Program-made: the position numbers and the translations under genes
NCBI GenBank assembly: GCA_003445555.1
Contig: DMDI01000180.1
Location: 1 to 8,095 of the forward strand
DNA: 8,095 nucleotides
Reading direction: 5' to 3'
Source of the DNA: Desulfotomaculum sp.
GTDB taxonomy: Bacteria > Bacillota > Desulfotomaculia > Desulfotomaculales > Nap2-2B
Notes under the pieces: generated by a model
What the model saw: the letters and a program-made list of their open reading frames with translations, nothing else
The model's database searches: none
What the model was told of the DNA's origin: nothing
Shown here: piece after piece, positions 1-5,496 of the stretch
How the letters are laid out: each line of letters starts with the position of its first letter
Numbering within the stretch: the stretch's first letter is position 1

Positions 1-47
1 ACTTTTTTTCTAGAATTTAGAGCCTCATCTTCTTAAAGACTAAAAAT

Positions 48-1544
48 TCATACCAAATCATTAAATGATTTCTTAAGGTCTCCTAGTTTAAAGCAATAGC
101 CTTTCTCGTTTTTGCAGCTAATCTTTTCAATTAACATTTTTATCCTGTCTTCCTTTTGAGGTTGGATATGTTCCGCCATCATATTCAACTTTTGTTCATT
201 AATATTTTCCTGAAGTGCTTGTACATACTCATCATTTTGAAGCCAATTAGTTATTAAAGCATCTATATGGTGTTCAAATAAATTTTTCTGAAACCTTTGA
301 ATGTGTTTAGCGTCCTGAGAACAATCATTTATTAATATATCTATCTTATTGTCAACCGCGTATTCCATTATATCATAGGTAATTTCTCTAGAAATGGTTG
401 GAGATATATAAATTTGCGACAAATTTCTTTTATTAAGCGACCGGCCAATCATGGAATCATAAAGGTAAAGTTCGTACTTTTTAAAATATTCTAAGGCCCT
501 TATGAACCCTAAGGGGAATCTTTCCATTTCATCCATCGATATTCCACTAAGTTCCCCAAGATTTATTTGATACACTCCAATGTCTTCTAATAAGTGCAGC
601 CCTTTTTTATCAATTAAAAATTCTTTCAGTTCAGGATTCGACGGGGTCTCGACATTCACATAATCCATTATTTTTTTTGCCAATTCTATCTTCTTCAAGA
701 CTTCCTTATTAAAATTTGTAGCGCCAAGGTGAAATCTTACTTCTTTTACTCCACTATCATATATGGCTTTTAGCTTATCTTCGCTAACCGGCAAGCCATT
801 TGTATATATCCACTGATAGATGTGGTCGTGATATTTGGATACGAATTTAGCCAAATCAATGACTTTATCCAAATACAAAAACGGCTCTCCTCCCGAATAA
901 CCAATTCCTTGAATATTTGAGCCTGTCCATATCGCATCGGGGCGATTAAATATACTCTTTATATCTTCAATCTTATAGCTGTCATTTATGAGTCCAGGAC
1001 GTTCTATGGCCGCTATTTTTTCCTGCTTTGTACCCTGGGGGCAATATATACAATCTACATTACATTTTTTACCAACAAAGAGACATTGCCACCTCCCGGC
1101 TTTACATGATTGGCATCCCCTTGATAAGGTTTTACCATCCGAGGTTTTTGTCCAAACAGATAATCCGTAGTCACTAATTTCAATAAAGTCTCTTATTTTC
1201 TCTTGTCTTTGGCGGATCCTTTCCACGAATTCTACCCGGCTTAATATCGGATATGGGGTACTTACTTCTATATTTTCCAGGTCAGAAAAAGACATTTTTT
1301 GTTTCAAGTTTGGTAAATTTATTCTGGTCTTTTGCTTTTTAAAAAGAGCCAGTATCTGACTGTCAGTCATATTTTTGATTTGTTCGTAGGTAATCCCGCT
1401 TGCGGGGAGATCATTTAAATATTGAGCTACCGTAAGTCTAGGAACATTAAGTTCTCTGGCAATTCGCCTTTGACCCATGTTACCGCTTTCGTTAAGCCGA
1501 ATAATTTCGCGGATTTTCTCTATGTCTAAACCCTTTTTGGTCAT
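48..1544 (-). CDS. Radical SAM protein with N-terminal helix-turn-helix domain
   Basis: A 498-residue protein of unknown specific function that should bind a [4Fe-4S] cluster and cleave S-adenosylmethionine. Residues about 8-45 form a helix-turn-helix resembling the DNA-binding part of IS21-type transposases and resolvase-like regulators (GQRRIARELNVPRLTVAQYL). The radical SAM core begins near residue 154 with CNVDCIYC (C161, C165, C168), followed by the SAM-binding GGEPFL around residue 218 and WIYTNGLP near 245. Three more cysteines precede the cluster motif (C144, C147, C154), and a C-x6-C pair lies near the C terminus (C477, C484), so an auxiliary metal site is possible. The arrangement GCxxC..GxWxCLFVGxxCNxxCxYCP recalls archaeal and clostridial proteins annotated as related to pyruvate formate-lyase activating enzyme (COG2108-like); this is a resemblance, not an assignment. 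The start is ATG at 1544, because AAAGGTGAG lies 5 nt before it and overlaps the GTG at 1553. The Nudix gene lies 103 bp upstream on the same strand. The gene is visibly more AT-rich than lon. Confidence 0.85.
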   Translation of the reverse strand: MTKKGLDIEKIREIIRLNESGNMGQRRIARELNVPRLTVAQYLNDLPASGITYEQIKNMTDSQILALFKKQKTRINLPNLKQKMSFSDLENIEVSTPYPILSRVEFVERIRQRQEKIRDFIEISDYGLSVWTKTSDGKTLSRGCQSCKAGRWQCLFVGKKCNVDCIYCPQGTKQEKIAAIERPGLINDSYKIEDIKSIFNRPDAIWTGSNIQGIGYSGGEPFLYLDKVIDLAKFVSKYHDHIYQWIYTNGLPVSEDKLKAIYDSGVKEVRFHLGATNFNKEVLKKIELAKKIMDYVNVETPSNPELKEFLIDKKGLHLLEDIGVYQINLGELSGISMDEMERFPLGFIRALEYFKKYELYLYDSMIGRSLNKRNLSQIYISPTISREITYDIMEYAVDNKIDILINDCSQDAKHIQRFQKNLFEHHIDALITNWLQNDEYVQALQENINEQKLNMMAEHIQPQKEDRIKMLIEKISCKNEKGYCFKLGDLKKSFNDLV

Positions 1545-1548
1545 TTGA

Positions 1549-1557
1549 CTCACCTTT
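1549..1557 (-). promoter_or_regulatory. Ribosome binding site that fixes the radical SAM start
   Basis: On the minus strand AAAGGTGAG precedes ATG at 1544 with about 5 nt between GGTGA and the start. The in-frame GTG at 1553 lies inside this site and has no Shine-Dalgarno of its own, so translation from the ATG is favoured, removing three residues from the longest frame. Confidence 0.7.
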
Positions 1558-1585
1558 GACGTAATTTTCTTATTACTTATTTATT

Positions 1586-1614
1586 ATTTTACCTTTTTTT
1601 CTACTACCAATCAA
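1586..1614 (-). promoter_or_regulatory. Likely sigma-A promoter of the radical SAM gene
   Basis: On the minus strand TTGATT (1609-1614) and TAAAAT (1586-1591) are separated by exactly 17 nt, matching 4 of 6 and 5 of 6 consensus bases. Transcription would start near 1579, about 35 nt before the ATG. It lies in the gap after the Nudix gene, so the radical SAM gene probably has its own transcript, possibly in addition to read-through from the Nudix gene, for which no terminator is visible. Confidence 0.55.
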
Positions 1615-1647
1615 GATAATCCACTAAGGATAAGTTACAAAAGAGCT

Positions 1648-2292
1648 TTAATATAAAAGCCGGTAATAATTATTCTCCGGACAACATACTTGAATAAAGT
1701 TGACTATAATCTTAGCCGTTGCCCCCCAAATAACCCTTTGTTCGTATTCAAAAAAATATACCTTCAGACGCCAACTTAGGCGCCATTTTTTATCGTAGAC
1801 GGCAGACACTTTTTCGAAAGGAAAATCCAAGGCAAAACGGGTCGCCACATCTATGGAACTTACCCGCGGCGGGTTTTGTAAAAAAAAATCAACCGGCACG
1901 GTAAATGTTTCTTTTACTTCCGCATGATCGGGTATAATCTTTTGCGGGGCAGTTATTTTCCCCACGTAAGGATAAACCAGAAATCCCATCGGACCAATTA
2001 AATAATCAAGGACCCCGATTATTTGGACTTGCTCCCCATCTAAACCTAATTCTTCAGTAGTTTCCCGAACAACCGTAAGTTGCGGATTATTAACTTCTGC
2101 CTCTTCAATTTTACCCCCGGGAAAACAAATTTCTCCCGGCTGCCGGTTAATGTGAGGAGCCCGAACTTCAAAAAGAATATGCATTCCGTCAGGCTTTTCA
2201 ATTAAGGGCAGCAAAACTGCCGACACTAAAAATTCCGCGTGATTTTGGATCCTGGGTTGTCTGTTTACCAGATTTTCTAATCCTAATTTCAT
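1648..2292 (-). CDS. Nudix hydrolase, CoA pyrophosphatase-like
   Basis: A 214-residue cytosolic Nudix hydrolase, probably Mg2+-dependent, cutting a diphosphate bond in a nucleotide-linked substrate. Members of the closest family (NudL/NUDT7/YeaB, UPF0035) split CoA and CoA derivatives. The family-specific stretch before the Nudix box is visible as VRAPHINRQPGEICFPGG (residues 43-60), although the second conserved Arg of the UPF0035 pattern is Asn here. The Nudix helix ends in RETTEELGL (76-84), carrying the metal-binding glutamates; the loop between GG (59-60) and RE is longer than in the classical box, as in CoA pyrophosphatases. IWGATA near residue 188 also fits the family's C-terminal region. 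Length is normal. The start is ATG at 2292, with AGGAAGGA just upstream; the longer frame begins with TTG at 2364 and would place a TATAAT promoter element inside the coding region. Substrate specificity is inferred from family likeness only. Confidence 0.85.
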   Translation of the reverse strand: MKLGLENLVNRQPRIQNHAEFLVSAVLLPLIEKPDGMHILFEVRAPHINRQPGEICFPGGKIEEAEVNNPQLTVVRETTEELGLDGEQVQIIGVLDYLIGPMGFLVYPYVGKITAPQKIIPDHAEVKETFTVPVDFFLQNPPRVSSIDVATRFALDFPFEKVSAVYDKKWRLSWRLKVYFFEYEQRVIWGATAKIIVNFIQVCCPENNYYRLLY

Positions 2293-2296
2293 TATA

Positions 2297-2304
2297 TCCT
2301 TCCT
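2297..2304 (-). promoter_or_regulatory. Ribosome binding site that fixes the Nudix start
   Basis: AGGAAGGA on the minus strand lies 4-8 nt before ATG at 2292. The alternative TTG start at 2364 has no purine-rich site in front of it, only AT-rich sequence. Confidence 0.65.
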
Positions 2305-2355
2305 TTTTTTATTAAAGCTCACGGGATTTACAAACCTGGAAGTTAGTCTTTTTCT

Positions 2356-2361
2356 ATTATA
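2356..2361 (-). promoter_or_regulatory. Possible -10 element of the Nudix gene
   Basis: A perfect TATAAT on the minus strand, about 64 nt before the ATG at 2292; transcription would start near 2349. The bases 17-18 nt upstream (GCTTTC or TGCTTT) do not resemble a -35 box, so the call rests on the -10 alone. Confidence 0.35.
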
Positions 2362-2493
2362 CAATATATTACGTTCCCGAAAGCATTGATAATTTTCAAG
2401 TAAAATATATAATTTAATTAGGTGAATAAATTTTTCTATTAGGTTATATCGTTAGCTATTACCAAACGCCGCCAGCTCGGTAAGTACGTAATA

Positions 2494-2523
2494 AGTAGGG
2501 GCGTTAAATTTAACGCCCCTACT
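2494..2523. repeat. 30-bp perfect palindrome, copy 1 of a dispersed repeat
   Basis: The sequence reads AGTAGGGGCGTTAAA and then its exact reverse complement. Bases 2493-2523 are identical to 5386-5416. The arms begin with GTAGGGGCG, a motif seen at the ends of short dispersed intergenic repeats in many bacterial genomes. It lies between divergent genes, where a transcription terminator has no obvious purpose, so a dispersed repeat is the simpler reading. Confidence 0.9.
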
Positions 2524-2545
2524 ACATTTAGAGGAAAGGGAAAGA

Positions 2546-2566
2546 CCCGCCTGTCTGGCAGGTTGT
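2546..2566 (+). repeat. 21-nt repeat, copy A
   Basis: The unit starts CCCGCCTGTCTGG and ends CAGGTTGT. It is identical to the copy at 2660-2680 and differs at two positions from that at 2601-2621. Its core CCTGTC-T-GGCAGG is nearly self-complementary (one G-T wobble) and could fold into a small hairpin. Confidence 0.85.
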
Positions 2567-2600
2567 AAGTCTTCTACCGTATTGTTACCTCCATTGCCTT

Positions 2601-2621
2601 CCCGCCTATCTGTCAGGTTGT
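2601..2621 (+). repeat. 21-nt repeat, copy B (2 mismatches)
   Basis: It matches copies A and C at 19 of 21 positions, starting CCCGCCTATCTGT and ending CAGGTTGT. The two substitutions (positions 8 and 13) weaken the inverted core rather than compensating for each other, so pairing does not appear to be under strict selection. Its last four bases form part of a possible -35 box. Confidence 0.8.
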
Positions 2622-2646
2622 TAGGTTTTTCTTTCTTTGATATATT
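2618..2646 (+). promoter_or_regulatory. Possible sigma-A promoter of the permease gene
   Basis: TTGTTA (2618-2623) and TATATT (2641-2646) are separated by exactly 17 nt, matching 4 of 6 and 5 of 6 consensus bases. The -35 box starts inside repeat copy B. Transcription would start near 2653, giving a leader of about 157 nt that contains repeat copy C and the tandem 13-nt pair. No better candidate is visible closer to the gene. Confidence 0.4.
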
Positions 2647-2659
2647 ATCTATGTGCCAG

Positions 2660-2680
2660 CCCGCCTGTCTGGCAGGTTGT
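2660..2680 (+). repeat. 21-nt repeat, copy C
   Basis: It is identical over 21 nt to 2546-2566. Copies A, B and C start 55 and 59 nt apart, in the same orientation, with unrelated AT-rich spacers between them. The spacing is roughly even, but the spacers carry no CRISPR-like design and the unit is too short for a typical CRISPR repeat. Confidence 0.85.
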
Positions 2681-2718
2681 TAAATATTACTATCATGATC
2701 AGGTAACCTACCTGTCAG

Positions 2719-2744
2719 CTTGACGGGCAAGCCTGACGGGCAAG
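2719..2744 (+). repeat. Tandem 13-nt direct repeat, two units
   Basis: CTTGACGGGCAAG is followed directly by CCTGACGGGCAAG, with one mismatch. The preceding CCTGTCA (2711-2717) can pair with TGACGGG (2721-2727), one G-T wobble, so the block can form a hairpin and is related in style to the 21-nt units upstream, as a partly inverted and degenerate relative. Confidence 0.75.
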
Positions 2745-2796
2745 GATTGCCTTTAGCTAATCATATAACCATTCTTTTTTAGGTAAATTTTTTAAC

Positions 2797-2803
2797 GGGA
2801 GGA
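2797..2803 (+). promoter_or_regulatory. Ribosome binding site supporting a TTG start
   Basis: GGGAGGA ends 6 nt before the TTG at 2810. No ATG or GTG lies nearby in frame, the first internal Met being residue 28, inside the expected membrane region. The TTG start is therefore well supported. Confidence 0.75.
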
Positions 2804-2809
2804 TTTTTC

Positions 2810-4234
2810 TTGACTCCAGAAGTCCAGGTTTTTTTTGCTATCGCCGTTTTTATAGCTGTTTACGCCTTTATTATCCTGGAAAAAGTTCACCGTATGGTAG
2901 CCGCTTTTTGTGGTGCCGCCCTGGTGGTAGTGGCAGGTATTCTAACTCCTGCAAAGGCACTAGCCTACGTTGACTTTAATACTATTGGTCTTTTAACCGG
3001 CATGATGATTATAGTAGGAATCACCCGCCGCACCGGCTTTTTTGAATATTTAGCCGTGAAAGCGGCTAAGAGTGCCGGAGGTGAGCCGTTGCGTATTCTA
3101 GCCGCCCTGGCTTTAGTAACGGCCGTATTATCGGCTTTATTAGACAACGTCACCACTGTTTTATTAATAGTCCCGGTAACTTTTGCTATTTCCCGCCAGC
3201 TTAAAATTAACCCCCTGCCTTTTTTAATTACGGAAATTATTACTTCTAACATAGGGGGAACGGCTACTTTGATTGGCGACCCCCCAAATATTATGATTGG
3301 CAGTGCTACCGGTCTTGGTTTTTTAGATTTTATCTTAAACCTTACTCCGGTAATAGTAGTTATTTACGTTCTTACTGTTTTCATTTTAGGTTTTATTTAC
3401 CAAAAGGATTTAAGTTTTGAGCCGGCCTTAAAACAAAATATTCTTTCTTTAAATGAGCGAGATGAAATTAAGGACGTAAAACTCCTTTACCGCTGTCTTT
3501 TTGTGCTGGGTCTGACTATTTTAGGTTTTTGTGTCCATCAGTTTTTACATTTAGAAAATTCAGTGGTGGCTTTAAGCGGTGCGGCCTTGCTTCTTTTAAT
3601 TACCAAATCGGATCCCGAGCATGCCCTTCAGGCCGTAGAATGGCCGGTTATTTTTTTCTTTTTAGGCCTCTTTATTGTGGTGGGTGCTTTAGAAAACGTG
3701 GGGGTAATCGAATCCTTAGCCAAAGCAGCTGTAGCAGCTACAGGAGGATCTTTAGTCCTAACCGGCGTAATTGTACTTTGGCTTTCTGCCGTTGGCTCCG
3801 CTTTTGTAGACAATATTCCTTTTGTGGCCACCATGATTCCTTTAATTCAGGATATTGGCCGCCTGGGCGGAATTCAAGATCTTTCTTTCTTATGGTGGTC
3901 TTTGTCCTTAGGAGCTTGCTTAGGGGGAAACGGAACAATTATTGGTGCTTCGGCAAATGTAATTGTTATTGGTCTGGCCGAAAAAAGAGACTGTCCTATT
4001 ACCTATTTTGACTTTTTTAAAGTAGCCTTTCCTTTAATGTTAATGTCCATTTTGGTGGCCCAGCTTTTTCTCTTGGCTTGGTACCACCTGCATACCATCC
4101 TGGTACTAGTGGTTACTTTATCCATTGGCCTTGTTTTAGCCGTTCTAGTACGCTTCCTAAATAAACGTCTTTTGTATATCAAGCCGGAACCAAAAGGGGA
4201 GGGATCAACGGAGAGTATCGTTAAAAAAAATTAA
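2810..4234 (+). CDS. ArsB/NhaD-type inner-membrane permease (ion transporter superfamily)
   Basis: A 474-residue integral membrane transporter of the ArsB/NhaD/P-protein group within the ion transporter (SLC13-like) superfamily. These proteins move anions or exchange Na+ for H+; the substrate here cannot be told. It has about 11-13 hydrophobic segments and two related halves. In half one, LLDNVTTVLLIVP (residues 110-122) leads to GGTATLIGDPPNIMIG (149-164). In half two, FVDNIPFVATMIP (332-344) leads to GGNGTIIGASANVIVIG (372-388). These paired DN and GGxxTxIG..N motifs are the substrate- and ion-site hairpins of the family. A hydrophilic stretch (about 199-224) connects the halves. The end carries an additional hydrophobic helix (about 428-449) and a charged tail, making it somewhat longer than the roughly 425 residues usual in the family. 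Translation starts at TTG behind GGGAGGA. There is no arsR, arsC or other arsenic gene nearby, so an arsenite role is not supported. No terminator is visible before the next gene. Confidence 0.88.
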   Translation: MTPEVQVFFAIAVFIAVYAFIILEKVHRMVAAFCGAALVVVAGILTPAKALAYVDFNTIGLLTGMMIIVGITRRTGFFEYLAVKAAKSAGGEPLRILAALALVTAVLSALLDNVTTVLLIVPVTFAISRQLKINPLPFLITEIITSNIGGTATLIGDPPNIMIGSATGLGFLDFILNLTPVIVVIYVLTVFILGFIYQKDLSFEPALKQNILSLNERDEIKDVKLLYRCLFVLGLTILGFCVHQFLHLENSVVALSGAALLLLITKSDPEHALQAVEWPVIFFFLGLFIVVGALENVGVIESLAKAAVAATGGSLVLTGVIVLWLSAVGSAFVDNIPFVATMIPLIQDIGRLGGIQDLSFLWWSLSLGACLGGNGTIIGASANVIVIGLAEKRDCPITYFDFFKVAFPLMLMSILVAQLFLLAWYHLHTILVLVVTLSIGLVLAVLVRFLNKRLLYIKPEPKGEGSTESIVKKN

Positions 4235-4299
4235 ATAAAGCTGAAAAGCCAAACGTTAAGTTCAGTTCCGCATAAATAAGCATATATTTTGTGAGGAGA

Positions 4300-4305
4300 T
4301 ATAAT
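4300..4305 (+). promoter_or_regulatory. Possible -10 element of the binding-protein gene
   Basis: A perfect TATAAT in the 131-bp gap after the permease gene, about 60 nt before the GTG at 4366. The -35 position (TAAGCA at 4277-4282, 17-nt spacer) is weak, and in so AT-rich a gap the match could be chance. Confidence 0.25.
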
Positions 4306-4354
4306 AAGGGCTAAATAATTAATATTAGACTATAGTTCATCGTATATATATTCT

Positions 4355-4360
4355 AGGTGA
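4355..4360 (+). promoter_or_regulatory. Ribosome binding site that selects the second GTG
   Basis: AGGTGA lies 5 nt before the GTG at 4366. The first in-frame GTG (4357) lies inside this site and is preceded only by AT-rich sequence, so the protein probably starts at 4366 and is three residues shorter than the longest frame. Confidence 0.6.
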
Positions 4361-4365
4361 AAGAG

Positions 4366-5385
4366 GTGAAAATATCTTTTAATAAATACGGTAAGTTACT
4401 TCCTTTTCTTTTGCTCCTGGCCTTGGGCATAGGAATTTATTTTTTTCCCGGTAAATATAATAAAGTAACTGAAAAGACTGAAACCGTAAAAGTTTTAGGA
4501 ATTCAGCGCCCTATTTATTACCTGACCTTTGAAGTTGCCGAAAATTTAGGTTTTTTCCAGGAACAAAAGCTAAAGGTGGAAACAACTACCAGGACTACCG
4601 AAGAGGCCTTAATTCCAGCCTTATTAGCCGGGCAGGCTGATATTGCGCTAGTTAATCTGGAAAAAGCCATTTATGCCCGGGTTGAAAATAAGCCGATAGT
4701 AATATTTGCGGCGCTAACGGCTAAAAATAATTCTTTTTTGCTCAGCCGGTCAAATATTTCTTCTTTTTCCTGGTCGAGCCTGAAAGGTAAAACTATTATC
4801 ACCGCATCTCCTGAAGACCAGGAAACTGTCCTACTGAAAAGCATCTTACGGAAAAATAATTTAGACTTATACCGCGAGGTAACTCTTTTTACTAATATTC
4901 CTACTTCTTTAAGCATAGAGGCTTTTTTAGCCGGTACAGGAGATTTTATCCTGACCGCTGAACCTGAAGCTTCTCTCATAGAAAATAAAGGGGCCGGCAA
5001 AGTAATTGCTTCTTTAGGACAAGAAGGGGGTAATTTTCCGGCTCAGGTTTTTGTCACTAGATCAGACTTTGCCCAGGGCCACGCCCAGGCCCTTTTACGC
5101 TTTACTAAAGTGCTCCACCAAACCCAGCTTTGGCTTAAAACTTCTTCTCCCAACACTATAATATCACTTTTACCCCCTACTTTTTACCAGCAGCAAAAAA
5201 TCAACCGGCAGGATTTAAGTAAGATTTTAAAACGTCATTTAGGCCAAAATATATGGGCCGATAGCCCTTTTATTAAGCCCGAACAATACGATTACTTTAT
5301 CCACTTGTTGATGGAGGCAAAAGAAATAGCTCGACCGGTGGCTTACAAAAAAATAATTAATTCTTCATTTTACTCTATGCCTTAA
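4366..5385 (+). CDS. NMT1/SsuA-like ABC transporter substrate-binding protein
   Basis: A 339-residue extracytoplasmic solute-binding protein of the type used by ABC importers for sulfonates, nitrate, taurine or thiamine-precursor-like compounds. The N terminus has a short basic stretch and a hydrophobic segment (residues about 11-28, LLPFLLLLALGIGIYFF). There is no lipobox cysteine, so it is either released by signal peptidase or stays anchored by this helix. The mature part begins with the family pattern: a first strand VKVLGIQRPIYYLTFEVAENLGFF (shown here only as its parts VKVLGIQ and AENLGFF, about 42-64), then ALIPALLAGQADIALVN (about 81-97) and LKGKTIITASPEDQE (about 140-153). The order of strands and helices fits a periplasmic-binding-protein fold. 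The usual permease and ATPase genes are absent, so it is an orphan here. The upstream permease is a secondary transporter and is not an expected partner. The ligand is unknown. Confidence 0.8.
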   Translation: MKISFNKYGKLLPFLLLLALGIGIYFFPGKYNKVTEKTETVKVLGIQRPIYYLTFEVAENLGFFQEQKLKVETTTRTTEEALIPALLAGQADIALVNLEKAIYARVENKPIVIFAALTAKNNSFLLSRSNISSFSWSSLKGKTIITASPEDQETVLLKSILRKNNLDLYREVTLFTNIPTSLSIEAFLAGTGDFILTAEPEASLIENKGAGKVIASLGQEGGNFPAQVFVTRSDFAQGHAQALLRFTKVLHQTQLWLKTSSPNTIISLLPPTFYQQQKINRQDLSKILKRHLGQNIWADSPFIKPEQYDYFIHLLMEAKEIARPVAYKKIINSSFYSMP

Positions 5386-5417
5386 AAGTAGGGGCGTTAA
5401 ATTTAACGCCCCTACTT
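5386..5417. repeat. 32-bp perfect palindrome, copy 2 of the dispersed repeat
   Basis: The left arm AAGTAGGGGCGTTAAA is followed by its exact reverse complement, beginning at the base after the binding-protein stop codon. Bases 5386-5416 are identical to 2493-2523. As RNA it would make a strong hairpin and could stop or protect the upstream transcript, but no T-run follows on either strand, so it is not a standard intrinsic terminator. Confidence 0.9.
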
Positions 5418-5468
5418 ACGAATCTGTCGTACCAGCAGTGTTTATCTTTAGCTATTTGGCTAACCATT

Positions 5469-5496
5469 AATATTAATTAACTATTTAATTAATATT
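5469..5496. repeat. AT-only inverted repeat touching the lon stop codon
   Basis: AATATTAATTAA and its exact reverse complement flank the 4-base loop CTAT. The repeat ends at the base next to the lon stop codon (5497-5499). An all-AT stem of 12 pairs is a weak hairpin and no T-run follows it on the lon side, so a role as terminator is doubtful; it may be a 3'-end structure or a chance feature of an AT-rich gap. Confidence 0.6.

Larger units (their letters stand above)
2293..2809. other. Divergent, gene-free region rich in short repeats
   Basis: This 517-bp stretch separates the Nudix gene (minus) from the permease gene (plus). No frame in it has a plausible start, ribosome binding site and length. 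Its left part (about 2365-2470) is AT-rich and holds the Nudix upstream sequences. From 2494 to 2744 it is built largely of repeats: one GC-rich palindrome, three copies of a 21-nt unit and one tandem 13-nt pair, separated by AT-rich spacers. The permease ribosome binding site lies at its right end. I see no riboswitch, tRNA or other recognised RNA. Confidence 0.7.

Noticed and set aside
1..47. Possible terminator downstream of the radical SAM gene
   Set aside because: The T-run here lies on the plus strand, the wrong direction for the minus-strand gene, and no stable hairpin precedes a minus-strand T-run.
988..1170. 60-residue plus-strand frame opposite the radical SAM cysteine region
   Set aside because: It is antisense to a conserved motif region, has no recognisable domain and no ribosome binding site.
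48..1544. Radical SAM gene as part of a peptide-modification (RiPP) system
   Set aside because: No small precursor-peptide gene with a ribosome binding site lies next to it, and the neighbour is a Nudix hydrolase. The left edge of the window stops 47 bases past its end, so a downstream partner cannot be excluded.
2546..2680. Three roughly evenly spaced direct repeats as a possible CRISPR array
   Set aside because: The repeat is only 21 nt, the copies are just three with one divergent, the spacers are AT-rich low-complexity sequence, and no cas gene is present.
2652..2684. Short frame starting at the ATG within repeat copy C
   Set aside because: It has only ten codons, consists of repeat sequence, and has no ribosome binding site.
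2965..4011. Several long open frames on both strands within the permease gene
   Set aside because: They overlap a well-supported membrane protein completely, lack ribosome binding sites, and have compositions typical of out-of-frame reading.
2810..4234. Permease as an arsenite pump (ArsB)
   Set aside because: The fold fits the wider ArsB/NhaD group, but there is no arsR, arsC, arsA or arsM nearby and no motif that separates arsenite pumps from other members, so no gene symbol was given.
4289..4325. Shine-Dalgarno-like GAGGAG followed by a short frame in the gap before the binding-protein gene
   Set aside because: No ATG, GTG or TTG lies at the right distance (the codon there is ATA), and the frame closes after a few codons. 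At most it is a decayed start.
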